Positions 37,855-44,780 of a DNA stretch of 64,000 nucleotides are shown here, piece by piece (position 1 is the first letter of the stretch; the number at the start of each line of letters is the position of its first letter). Made by a program: the position numbers and the translations under genes. The notes beneath the pieces are model-generated. The model was not told the origin of the DNA and did no database searches. It worked only from the letters and a program-made list of their open reading frames with translations. This stretch comes from Variovorax sp. SG517 (GTDB lineage: Bacteria; Pseudomonadota; Gammaproteobacteria; Burkholderiales; Burkholderiaceae_C), in the NCBI RefSeq assembly GCF_013376045.1, contig NZ_JABMJG010000001.1, positions 558,001 to 622,000 of the forward strand. Reading direction: 5' to 3'.

Positions 37855-38235
37855 ATGCTCCATCCGATTTTTTCCACGGTGCTCGGGCATCCGGAACTCG
37901 TCGCTGAACACCTCGCCAACTACGCCGCCCTCCTTCGCCAGGAATCCGCGCAAGCGGGACGCGGCATCGCCGCTCGCATCGTCGCGGGCCTCCTGGCGGT
38001 GGCCAGCGCCACGCTGGCGCTCGGGCTGATCGGCGTGGCCGTGCTGCTCGGCGTGATGCACGGCAGCTTCCACTGGGTGCTGGTGGCCGTCCCGGCCGTG
38101 GCCGTGGTGATGGCGCTCATCTGCACTTGGTACGCGACGCGGCCTGCCAGCAGCTACAGCTTCGACGACCTGCGCTCCCAGCTCGACGCCGACCTGCAGG
38201 CGCTGCGCGAAGCCGGAGACCTCCATGGCCGCTGA
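37855..38235 (+). CDS. YqjE-like (holin-superfamily, DUF1469) membrane protein
   Basis: A 126-residue protein with two central spans (IVAGLLAVASATLALGLIGVAVLLG and WVLVAVPAVAVVMALICTWYA) flanked by an N-terminal helix (EHLANYAALLRQESAQAGRGIAARI) and a C-terminal helix. This is the pattern of PF07332, annotated as phage holin but in this context a YqjE-like chromosomal protein. It follows the YqjD-like gene and overlaps the next gene by eleven bases. Confidence 0.75.
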   Translation: MLHPIFSTVLGHPELVAEHLANYAALLRQESAQAGRGIAARIVAGLLAVASATLALGLIGVAVLLGVMHGSFHWVLVAVPAVAVVMALICTWYATRPASSYSFDDLRSQLDADLQALREAGDLHGR

Positions 38236-38779
38236 CCGCCATCCTCCTTCGCATCTCAGTCCGGTCCAGCGCCTGGCCCTCTCGCGCCGCGCGCTGGTGC
38301 GGCAGTTCAACCAGGACGCAGGCGCGCCGGCCGAAGACCAAGAACCGGACGACCTGGAATACGCGCAGTACGACGCGCAAGCCGCCTCCGCACAAGCGGA
38401 TGACCTGCATCAGGACCACGCTCGAGGTAGAGGAGAACAAGGAGGAGCAAGAGGAGGAAGAAGAGAGAACGTGTGGCTCGCCGTGGGCCGCAGCGTGGCG
38501 GAACGCTGGTGGCGCAGGCACCCCGCGCATGCGGTCGGCCAGCTGGCGCGGCCGGTGCTCGAACACTACGCGCGCAAGGAGCCGGCCAAGCTCATGGCGG
38601 CCGCGGCCGCCACCGGCGCCCTGCTGGTGCTCGTCAGGCCCTGGCGGCTGCTCTCGGCCACCGCGGTGCTGGCGGCTGTACTGAAGACATCCGACGTGGC
38701 CGACCTCGTCACCACGCTGATGCGGAAGCCCCCGGGCTCCCCTCACCCATCCCGCTCCCCACGAAAGGACACTCCATGA
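38225..38779 (+). CDS. Hydrophobic protein of unknown function with arginine-rich linker
   Basis: A 184-residue protein. The N-terminal 80 residues are polar and probably disordered, including an Arg/Gly-rich stretch (HARGRGEQGGARGGRRENV) encoded by a purine-only tract. The C-terminal half has the hydrophobic KLMAAAAATGALLVLVRPWRLLSATAVLAAVLKTS. It takes the place of yqjK in the E. coli yqjDEK order, but I see no clear homology. It overlaps both the YqjE-like gene and the ferritin-like gene (ATGA), so the run is tightly coupled. Confidence 0.6.
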   Translation: MAADRHPPSHLSPVQRLALSRRALVRQFNQDAGAPAEDQEPDDLEYAQYDAQAASAQADDLHQDHARGRGEQGGARGGRRENVWLAVGRSVAERWWRRHPAHAVGQLARPVLEHYARKEPAKLMAAAAATGALLVLVRPWRLLSATAVLAAVLKTSDVADLVTTLMRKPPGSPHPSRSPRKDTP

Positions 38780-39348
38780 AAACCGACGTTTCCTCTTCCT
38801 CCTCTGCTTCTCCTGCTTCCACCGCCCGCAAGCACCTGGAACTCGACCAGAGCGGACTCGACGCCGCGCGCAACAGCCTCGACGACGGCGCCGTCACCCC
38901 GAGCTACGGTCCCTGGCGCGACGACGTCGTCAAGCTGCTGAACGACGCGCTGGCCACCGAGCTGGTCTGCGTGCTGCGCTACAAGCGCCACTACTTCACC
39001 GCCAACGGCGTCGAGTCGCCCGCCATCGCCGACGAATTCCTCGTGCACGCCAACGAGGAATCGGCCCATGCCGACCGCATCGCCGAGCGCATCGTGCAGC
39101 TGGGCGGCGAACCCGACTTCGCGCCCTCGCGCCTGCTCGACCGCAGCCATGCGGCCTACGACGAATCGACCGACCTGCAGGCGATGGTGCGCGCCAACCT
39201 GATCGCCGAGCGCGTGGCGGTGGAGTCGTACCGCCAGATGATCGCGCTGATCGGCGACAAGGACCCGACCACGCGCCGCATGCTCGAGGACATCCTCTCC
39301 GACGAGGAAGAGCATGCGGACGAGCTGAAGGACTGGCTGGGCCACTGA
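38776..39348 (+). CDS. Ferritin-like (bacterioferritin-type) protein
   Basis: A 190-residue protein. After a serine-rich N-terminal tail (residues 5-16) it is a four-helix ferritin-like domain: LLNDALATELVCVLRYKRHYF, FLVHANEESAHADRIAERIVQLGG, ANLIAERVAVESYRQMIALIGD and MLEDILSDEEEHADELKDWLGH. The glutamates and histidines of the two ExxH motifs provide a diiron site. It would store iron or protect from oxidation. It ends the YqjD-like run and is followed by a perfect bidirectional terminator. Confidence 0.88.
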   Translation: MKTDVSSSSSASPASTARKHLELDQSGLDAARNSLDDGAVTPSYGPWRDDVVKLLNDALATELVCVLRYKRHYFTANGVESPAIADEFLVHANEESAHADRIAERIVQLGGEPDFAPSRLLDRSHAAYDESTDLQAMVRANLIAERVAVESYRQMIALIGDKDPTTRRMLEDILSDEEEHADELKDWLGH

Positions 39349-39383
39349 TTGACCCGACCCCGGGGCCGCATCGGCCCCGTGCT

Positions 39384-39423
39384 CCCATGAAAAAGCCCGG
39401 CGCGAACCGGGCTTTTTCATGGG
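39384..39423. terminator. Bidirectional intrinsic terminator
   Basis: Perfect 17-bp arms (cccatgaaaaagcccgg and ccgggctttttcatggg) with a 6-base loop (cgcgaa) lie between the ferritin-like gene and the convergent BON gene. The A5/T5 tracts at the stem base give a U-rich tail in both directions. Confidence 0.9.
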
Positions 39424-39459
39424 TGAAGCGAAAACGCGACCGAGGCCGGGCGAAAGCGA

Positions 39460-39957
39460 TCAGCCCTTCACCTGGAGCTGGTTGTCCACCGACGTCACGC
39501 CCTGCACGCCCTTGGCGATCTCCTCGGCGCGCGCCTTGGCGGCCGCCGTGGGCGCCGGGCCCTTCAGGCTGACCGCGCCGGCCTTGGTGTCGACGTCGAT
39601 CTTGATGGCGCTCAGGTCCGGGTCCTTGGCAAGGCCCGCGGACACCGAAGCCGTGATGGCGGCGTCGTTCACCGTCGTGCTCACCGCGGCGCCGGCATCC
39701 TTGGCTGCCTCCTTCACCTCGGCGGTGGTATTGGACGACTCGATCTTCGCCTTGGCGTCCTTGACGGCCTCGCCGGTCTTGGCTGCCGCGGCGTCGGCGG
39801 CCTGCTCGGTCTTGGCCACGGCGCTGTCGAGCTTCTCGCCCGCGGTGCGGTTGTCGGACTTGTCGCAGGCAGCCAGCGTCAGCGCTGCGCCGGCCACGAG
39901 CACGGCAAGCCAGGCGCGCGAATGCGGCATGGCCGTCTGTTGGGTCGATCTGTTCAT
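39460..39957 (-). CDS. BON-domain periplasmic lipoprotein
   Basis: A 165-residue protein with a lipoprotein signal (AWLAVLVAGAALTLAAC). The mature part starts with an Ala/Lys-rich coiled region (GEKLDSAVAKTEQAADAAAAKTGEAVKDAKAKIE) and ends with a BON domain (DAAITASVSAGLAKDPDLSAIKIDVDTKAGAVSLKGPAPTAAAKARAEEIAKGVQGVTSVDNQLQVK). BON proteins bind phospholipid surfaces and are induced by osmotic shock, like OsmY. An aggagg site is ideal. It is downstream of csbD in the same direction. Confidence 0.9.
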   Translation of the reverse strand: MNRSTQQTAMPHSRAWLAVLVAGAALTLAACDKSDNRTAGEKLDSAVAKTEQAADAAAAKTGEAVKDAKAKIESSNTTAEVKEAAKDAGAAVSTTVNDAAITASVSAGLAKDPDLSAIKIDVDTKAGAVSLKGPAPTAAAKARAEEIAKGVQGVTSVDNQLQVKG

Positions 39958-40052
39958 GGAATCCTCCTGTTGATCGGGGAAATCTCTGGAAATCCAGGGG
40001 AAATGAAAGGCAGGGAAGGCTGCCGGATCACCGGCAGCCGGCCTTGCGACGC

Positions 40053-40250
40053 TCACAGCTTGTCGGCGCCCGACTTGATCGCGTCCTTGGCCTTTTCCTT
40101 GAGGTCGCCGTAAGTCTTCTGCACCTTGCCGGCGGCCTGGTCGGCAACGCCCTCGCCTTCGAGCTTCTCGTTGCCGACGACCTTGCCGGCGACTTCCTTC
40201 AGCTTGCCCTTGGCTTCCTCGACGCGGCCTGCCACTTGATCCTTGTTCAT
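40053..40250 (-). CDS. CsbD family stress protein
   Basis: A 65-residue, highly charged CsbD-type protein: NKDQVAGRVEEAKGKLKEVAGKVVGNEKLEGEGVADQAAGKVQ and a Lys-rich C-terminus. The family is among the most abundantly induced in general stress responses, although the molecular function is unknown. An aggaagg site fixes the ATG. It is followed by the BON lipoprotein gene, another stress-type protein. Confidence 0.93.
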   Translation of the reverse strand: MNKDQVAGRVEEAKGKLKEVAGKVVGNEKLEGEGVADQAAGKVQKTYGDLKEKAKDAIKSGADKL

Positions 40251-40373
40251 GTTGCTTCCTTCCTGAGTTATGAAACGAATGCGTGAGCCGCAGCGGCCCA
40301 CGCGTTCAATCTAGGTCCCTGCCCGGGCCGGCTCACGCCGACGGAAGCCCGAAGAGGTGTAGGACAAGGAAGC

Positions 40374-41198
40374 TCAGGCGCTGACGATCCATCCTTCAAG
40401 CGGATCGATGTCTTCCGGCAGGCCATGGCCCGGGCCGGGGCTTGCGGCGCGCAGGTGGCCCCAGGCGGCCTGCATCAGGCACAGCGCCGCGTCGATGTCG
40501 TCGCCGCGGGCATCCGCCAGCAGTTCCTTGCGCTGCGCCGGCGTGACGGCCAGCCCGAGTCCGAGGCGGGCCGAGCCGGCTTCCAGCGCCGCCAGCAGAT
40601 CGGCGCGCGCGGTGCGGCGCTCCGGCGTCTGCTTCACGGGCTCGTCGCTCTTGTAGCTGCGGCGGCCGATCAGCTCCCGCGCCAGCAGGCCCGGATAAGC
40701 CTCCAGCGCGATGCGATCGCCGCCCTTGCCTGCGTGCAGCCCCGGAATGCGCGCACCGGCGGCCAGCAGGCGCGGCACGCCCGCATGGAGCATGTACGCC
40801 ACCGGCGGGTTGACCCATTTCATCGAAGGGCTGGAGCCCGCAGGAGCGTCGGCCGCGCGATGCGCGAACTTGCCGCCCACCGGGCGCGCCGCGCAGAAGG
40901 CGGCGAAGGTCTCGCGGATCTCGGCGCGGCTCAGGCCGGCGTAGTGGGCCATCAGCGGCTCCCACTGCAGCGGCCACCGCAGGTGCTCGACGAGCTCGCG
41001 CGGCAGGCTGAACGGAAAGTCGAAGCCGCCGGTCCACGCAGGCGTGGCGATGAGCCATTCACCCCATGCGTCGAGCGTCGAGAAGCGCCGCAGGCCGTGC
41101 AGCACGACGCGGTCGGCGCCGGCCAGCTCGCCGGTCGCGATGACGATGGGCTTGCGTGCCGTTGGCGCGCTGGAGAAGTCGCAGCCGAACAGCAGCAC
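40374..41198 (-). CDS. DUF429 family protein (RNase H-like fold)
   Basis: A 274-residue DUF429 protein: FGCDFSSAPTARKPIVIATG with an aspartate near the N-terminus, GGFDFPFSLPRELVEHLRWP, a central HAGKGGDRIALEAYPGLLARELIG and LLADARGDDIDAALCLMQAAW, which supplies the D-D-DA pattern expected of the fold. It may be a predicted nuclease, but that is inference. The only start in a sensible position is a GTG four bases after the EamA stop, so the two are coupled. Confidence 0.85.
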   Translation of the reverse strand: MLLFGCDFSSAPTARKPIVIATGELAGADRVVLHGLRRFSTLDAWGEWLIATPAWTGGFDFPFSLPRELVEHLRWPLQWEPLMAHYAGLSRAEIRETFAAFCAARPVGGKFAHRAADAPAGSSPSMKWVNPPVAYMLHAGVPRLLAAGARIPGLHAGKGGDRIALEAYPGLLARELIGRRSYKSDEPVKQTPERRTARADLLAALEAGSARLGLGLAVTPAQRKELLADARGDDIDAALCLMQAAWGHLRAASPGPGHGLPEDIDPLEGWIVSA

Positions 41199-41202
41199 GG
41201 CC

Positions 41203-42084
41203 TCAGCCCAGCGCGAGCGCCACCACGCCGGCGGCGATGAACATTGCGCCCAGCAGCCTCAGCAGCCGGTCGCCCTCGCGCAGCAGGTGGCCGCCGATGA
41301 GCGCGGCAAACAGCATCGAGACCTCGCGCGCGGGCGCCACGTGGGAGATGGGCGCCTGCTGCACCGCGTAGAGCACCAGCACGTACGACACCGGGCTGAT
41401 CGCCGCCACCAGCAGCGCGTATTTCCACTGCTCGCGCCACATGCGCGCGGTGGTCGGGCGGTCCTGCAGCGCGGCGGGCATCAGCAACACGATGCGAACG
41501 AGGTTGCCCATGTAGTCGAGCAGGATCGGCGACATCAGGAGGAACTTGACCGCGTAGCTGTCAGCCACCGTGTAGGCCGCGATGAAGGTGCCGGTCAGCA
41601 CGCCGTAGCGCATGCCCTTGTGCACCCGCGCGCGCTGCGCCGGGTCGTGCGCCTTCTGCCACAGGCGCGGACCGCCGGCGATGAGGAACACGCCGGCCAC
41701 CACGCCCAGGATGCCGGCCACGCCGACGAGGCTGATCTTCTCGCCAAGGAAGAGCACCGCCACCAGCGACGACAGCAGCGGCCCGGAGCCGCGCGCCAGC
41801 GGGTAGACCACGGTGAGGTCCGACTTGCGGTAGCCGCGCAGCAGCACGATGAAATAGAAAACGTGCAGCACCCCGCTGAGCACGACGAAGCCCCACTCGG
41901 CCGCGCCCCAGCCCGGCACCACGTTCCAGCCCAGCACGATGCCCAGCGGAGCCCAGATGACCATGTTGAACACGCTGGTCTGGAAGCTGAAGCGTGCGTC
42001 GCCGTTCGCCTTCTTGGCGGCGATGTTCCAGCTGGCATGGATGATCCCGGCCAGCAGGATCAGCGCGAATGCGGAGAGCGGCAC
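41203..42084 (-). CDS. EamA/DMT-family transporter
   Basis: A 293-residue integral membrane protein of two EamA repeats with about ten spans: LILLAGIIHASWNIAAKKANGD and the second half from YGVLTGTFIAAYTVADSYAVKFLL. HASWN and YPLARGSGPLLSSLVAVLFLGE are characteristic. Members export amino acids and metabolites; the substrate is unknown. The start is GTG. It is downstream of the BLUF gene across a 104-base gap holding a diverged post-stop repeat, and coupled to the DUF429 gene. Confidence 0.88.
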   Translation of the reverse strand: MPLSAFALILLAGIIHASWNIAAKKANGDARFSFQTSVFNMVIWAPLGIVLGWNVVPGWGAAEWGFVVLSGVLHVFYFIVLLRGYRKSDLTVVYPLARGSGPLLSSLVAVLFLGEKISLVGVAGILGVVAGVFLIAGGPRLWQKAHDPAQRARVHKGMRYGVLTGTFIAAYTVADSYAVKFLLMSPILLDYMGNLVRIVLLMPAALQDRPTTARMWREQWKYALLVAAISPVSYVLVLYAVQQAPISHVAPAREVSMLFAALIGGHLLREGDRLLRLLGAMFIAAGVVALALG

Positions 42085-42104
42085 CTCGAGCTATGCGAGA
42101 CCGA

Positions 42105-42184
42105 GCGCCGCCGGGCCGCCCCAAGGCGCGAGCGGCCCCCTCGGGGGGCAGCGAGGACACGAAGTGCCGAGCGTGGGGGCCACC
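42105..42184 (-). repeat. Post-stop dispersed repeat, diverged copy (BLUF-EamA gap)
   Basis: An element of about 80 bp, nearly abutting the BLUF stop, reading on the minus strand gcccccacgctcggcacttc, gtgtcctcgctgccccccga, then a gggggccgctcg block. It shares with the other copies the cccccacgct/cccccaggct start, the gcacttcgtgtc core and a C/G hairpin, but lacks the second block, so it is either a sub-family or a decayed copy. Confidence 0.55.
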
Positions 42185-42188
42185 ACTT

Positions 42189-42611
42189 TCAGTGGCGGCC
42201 GACGATGGCTGCGGTGGCCATCAGCTCTTCCAGCAGCGCCAGCGAGACCTTGCCCGACACCGCGTACGGGTTGAGCTCTGGCTTCTCGGAATACTTCAGC
42301 AGCGTCGACGCGTTGAGCTTCGACAGGTTGACCTGCCCCATGGTCCAGCCGCCGAAGCGGCGCTCGGAGATCTCTTCGTAGTGCAGCAGCACCACGTCCT
42401 TGTGGCGCGCGTCGCGCTGGATGTGGCCGTACAGCTCGCTGATGGCCATGCGGCCGCCTTCGATGGCCTGCAGGAAGGTGCCCGCGCCGTAGCAGAGGAT
42501 GCCGGTGATGCCGCAGGCGGTGTTGTGGCTGCGCGATTGCGCGAGGATCGACTCGATGGCCTCGGGGCTGGTGTCGACGGCGCGGCTGGCGTAGAGGAGT
42601 CGGACCAGCAT
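42189..42611 (-). CDS. BLUF-domain blue-light photoreceptor
   Basis: A 140-residue short BLUF protein. All photocycle residues are present: Y7 in LLYASR, N30 in HNTACGITGILCY, Q48 in FLQAIEGG, and W89 with M91 in FGGWTMGQ. The FAD-binding domain occupies about residues 1-95 and the rest forms the C-terminal helices; there is no output domain, so it must signal by protein contact. It starts three bases after the folE stop, and the two are likely co-transcribed. Confidence 0.95.
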   Translation of the reverse strand: MLVRLLYASRAVDTSPEAIESILAQSRSHNTACGITGILCYGAGTFLQAIEGGRMAISELYGHIQRDARHKDVVLLHYEEISERRFGGWTMGQVNLSKLNASTLLKYSEKPELNPYAVSGKVSLALLEELMATAAIVGRH

Positions 42612-42614
42612 GGC

Positions 42615-43346
42615 TCAGCCCTTTCTCGGCAGGAGGGACAGGAATTCGCGGCGCAGGCTCGGGTCTTTCAGGAACACGCCGCGCATCACGGAATTGATCA
42701 TCTTGCTGTCCATTTCCTTCACGCCGCGCCAGGCCATGCAGAAGTGCTCGGCCTCCATGACGAGGGCGAGGCCGTCGGGCTGGGTCTTCTCCTGGATCAG
42801 GTCGGCCAGCTGCACCACGGCCTCTTCCTGGATCTGGGGCCGCCCCATGACCCACTCGGCCAGGCGCGCGTACTTCGACAGGCCGATCACGTTAGTGTGC
42901 TCGTTGGGCATCACGCCGATCCAGAGCTTGCCGATGATCGGGCAGAAGTGATGCGAGCAGGCGCTGCGCACGGTGATCGGGCCGACGATCATCAGCTCGT
43001 TCAGGTGCTCGGCGTTGGGAAACTCGGTGAGCGAAGGCGGGGCGACGTAGCGGCCGCGGAAGACCTCGTTGAGGTACATCTTGGCGACGCGGCGCGCGGT
43101 GTTGTCGGTGTTGTGGTCGTTCTCGACGTCGATCACCAGGCTGTGCAGCACGTCCTTCATCTTGACCTCGACCTCGTCGAGCAGCTTCTCGAGCTCGCCG
43201 GGCTCGATGAACTCGGAGATGTTGTCGTTGGCATTGAAGCGCTTGCGCGCGGCGGTGATGCGCTCGCGGATCTTCACGGAGACGGGCGTGCCCTCGTCAT
43301 CGTCTTTTCGATCGGGGAGCGGTTCGACGTCGGTTTTCCTCAGCAT
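42615..43346 (-). CDS. folE: GTP cyclohydrolase I
   Basis: A 243-residue enzyme converting GTP to dihydroneopterin triphosphate. Zinc ligands are in RSACSHHFCPIIGKLWIGVMP and EHFCMAWRGVKEMDSKMI, and ARLAEWVMGRPQIQEEAVVQLADLIQ is the conserved helix. The N-terminus is about 25 residues longer than in E. coli (RKTDVEPLPDRKDDDEGTPV). The product feeds folate through NudB, encoded 1 kb upstream, and feeds queuosine through QueD and QueE, encoded about 19 kb away. Confidence 0.96.
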   Translation of the reverse strand: MLRKTDVEPLPDRKDDDEGTPVSVKIRERITAARKRFNANDNISEFIEPGELEKLLDEVEVKMKDVLHSLVIDVENDHNTDNTARRVAKMYLNEVFRGRYVAPPSLTEFPNAEHLNELMIVGPITVRSACSHHFCPIIGKLWIGVMPNEHTNVIGLSKYARLAEWVMGRPQIQEEAVVQLADLIQEKTQPDGLALVMEAEHFCMAWRGVKEMDSKMINSVMRGVFLKDPSLRREFLSLLPRKG

Positions 43347-43419
43347 GGCGGGGATCGTACCAGTGAATGGCTCCGGACATTCGGGGCCGCAACGCCCGTC
43401 CCTCCTTGGAGCAATGCTA

Positions 43420-44187
43420 TCAATTAAGGAGCGTGAAATCAGCCACCAGCGGAAGGTGGTCGGACATGCGAGCCCAGATCGGGCCGCGCGGCACGTTGCA
43501 GGCCAGCGGTTCCAGGCCGCGTCCGTAGACGAAGTCGAGCTGCGCCACCGGCAGGCGCGAAGGGTAAGTGAGCGTGCGCGGGCCGCGCAGGTCGCTGGTG
43601 TCGCGCAGGCCCATGGCGTTCATGGCATAGCGCATGCGCGCGCCCCAGTCGTTGAAGTCGCCTGCCACCACCACCGCCTCGCCGGGCGGCACCTCGCGGT
43701 CGATGAATTCGCGCAGCCGCGCGATCTGCCGCACCCGGCTGCCCTTGATGAGCCCCAGGTGCACCACGATGGCGTGCACCCGCCGGCCTTCCACGTCGAT
43801 CACCACGTGCAGCAGCCCGCGCTGCTCGAAGCGGTGGTCGGAAATGTCCTGGTGGTTGGTGCCCAGCACCGGCCAACGCGTGAGCAGCGCGTTGCCGTGC
43901 TCGCCATGGCGCGTGACGGCGTTGGTCTCGTAGACGGCGGTGTAGCCCTCGGGCGCCAGGAAGTCGGCCTGCGGCAGCTCGGGCCAGCGCGCGAAACGCG
44001 CGGCCGCCTGCCGGTTCATCTTTCGCACTTCCTGCAGGCAGACGATGTCGGCGTCGAGCTGCTCGATGGCATGGCCCAGGTTGTGGATCTCGAGCCGCCG
44101 CGCGGGGCCGATGCCCTGCACACCCTTGTGGATGTTGTAGGTGGCGACGCGGAGGTTCTGCACCGCTGCTGCTGCCGGCTGGTTCAT
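43420..44187 (-). CDS. Endonuclease/exonuclease/phosphatase family protein
   Basis: A 255-residue EEP-fold protein: VATYNIHKGVQGIGPARRLEIHN, DADIVCLQEV (metal-binding glutamate), VVVAGDFNDW and MSDHLPLVADFTL (catalytic aspartate-histidine) are the four conserved segments. It may act on DNA or on a phospholipid; in related genomes such genes often precede cardiolipin synthase, but that gene is not here. It starts within a four-base overlap with the nudB stop, so they are coupled. Confidence 0.9.
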   Translation of the reverse strand: MNQPAAAAVQNLRVATYNIHKGVQGIGPARRLEIHNLGHAIEQLDADIVCLQEVRKMNRQAAARFARWPELPQADFLAPEGYTAVYETNAVTRHGEHGNALLTRWPVLGTNHQDISDHRFEQRGLLHVVIDVEGRRVHAIVVHLGLIKGSRVRQIARLREFIDREVPPGEAVVVAGDFNDWGARMRYAMNAMGLRDTSDLRGPRTLTYPSRLPVAQLDFVYGRGLEPLACNVPRGPIWARMSDHLPLVADFTLLN

Positions 44188-44660
44188 CGGGCAAATTCTG
44201 GCAGCAACAGAATGGCTTCGGCATTCGACGGGGAAAAGCAGGCGTCCGCCGCCTCCCGGTACGGCAGCCAGCGCCAGTCGGTGTGCTCGCGGGGGTCGAG
44301 CGTGGGCACGATGCGTTCGGGCACGCGCAGGCCGAACAGGTGCTCGGTGTTGTGGGTGACGCCCGGCGCGTAGCGGGCGCGCCAGCGGGGGTAGATCTCG
44401 TAGACGTTGCGCAGCTGCCAGTCGACCAGCTGCGAGGCCAGCGCCGTGCCTTCGCCGCACAGGATGCCGGTTTCCTCGGCCACCTCGCGCGCCGCGGTGA
44501 GCGCGAGCGGCTCGTCGGCCACGTCCTTGCTGCCGGTGACCGACTGCCAGAAGTCGGTCTCGGCATCCGCACGCCGGATCAGCAGCACATCGAGCGCCGG
44601 CGTGTGGATCACGACCAGCACCGACTCCGGGATCTTCCAGGGCCGGGAGTCGGTCGTCAT
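44184..44660 (-). CDS. nudB: Dihydroneopterin triphosphate diphosphatase (Nudix)
   Basis: A 158-residue Nudix hydrolase that removes pyrophosphate from dihydroneopterin triphosphate, after FolE in folate synthesis. ESVLVVIHTPALDVLLIRRAD and FWQSVTGSKDVADEPLALTAAREVAEETGI are the NudB signature and Nudix box; between the glycine and first glutamate there are six residues rather than the usual five. I start at the ATG of MTTDSRP although there is no clear ribosome-binding site. The upstream gap to aspS holds the post-stop repeat. Confidence 0.88.
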   Translation of the reverse strand: MTTDSRPWKIPESVLVVIHTPALDVLLIRRADAETDFWQSVTGSKDVADEPLALTAAREVAEETGILCGEGTALASQLVDWQLRNVYEIYPRWRARYAPGVTHNTEHLFGLRVPERIVPTLDPREHTDWRWLPYREAADACFSPSNAEAILLLPEFAR

Positions 44661-44678
44661 CGGGGGGTGCTCAGGCTT

Positions 44679-44780
44679 CTTCGCGAAACACCGAGGAACC
44701 GGCTTTGCCGGGCCTCTGGTGTTGCCCCCGGTAGGGGGTTGGCGAAGCGACACGAAGTGCGCGCAGCCTGGGGGCGAGCA
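44679..44780 (-). repeat. Post-stop dispersed repeat, copy 3 (aspS-nudB gap)
   Basis: An element of about 100 bp that begins directly after the aspS stop. It shares long blocks with copy 1: gcgcacttcgtgtcgcttcg, the caacccccta hairpin arm, and ggcccggcaaagccggttcc. It is the copy closest to copy 1 in sequence. Confidence 0.8.

Noticed and set aside
37855..38235. A prophage signal from a holin-like protein
   Set aside because: No other phage genes are nearby, and the YqjD-like neighbour shows it is the YqjE-type chromosomal family.
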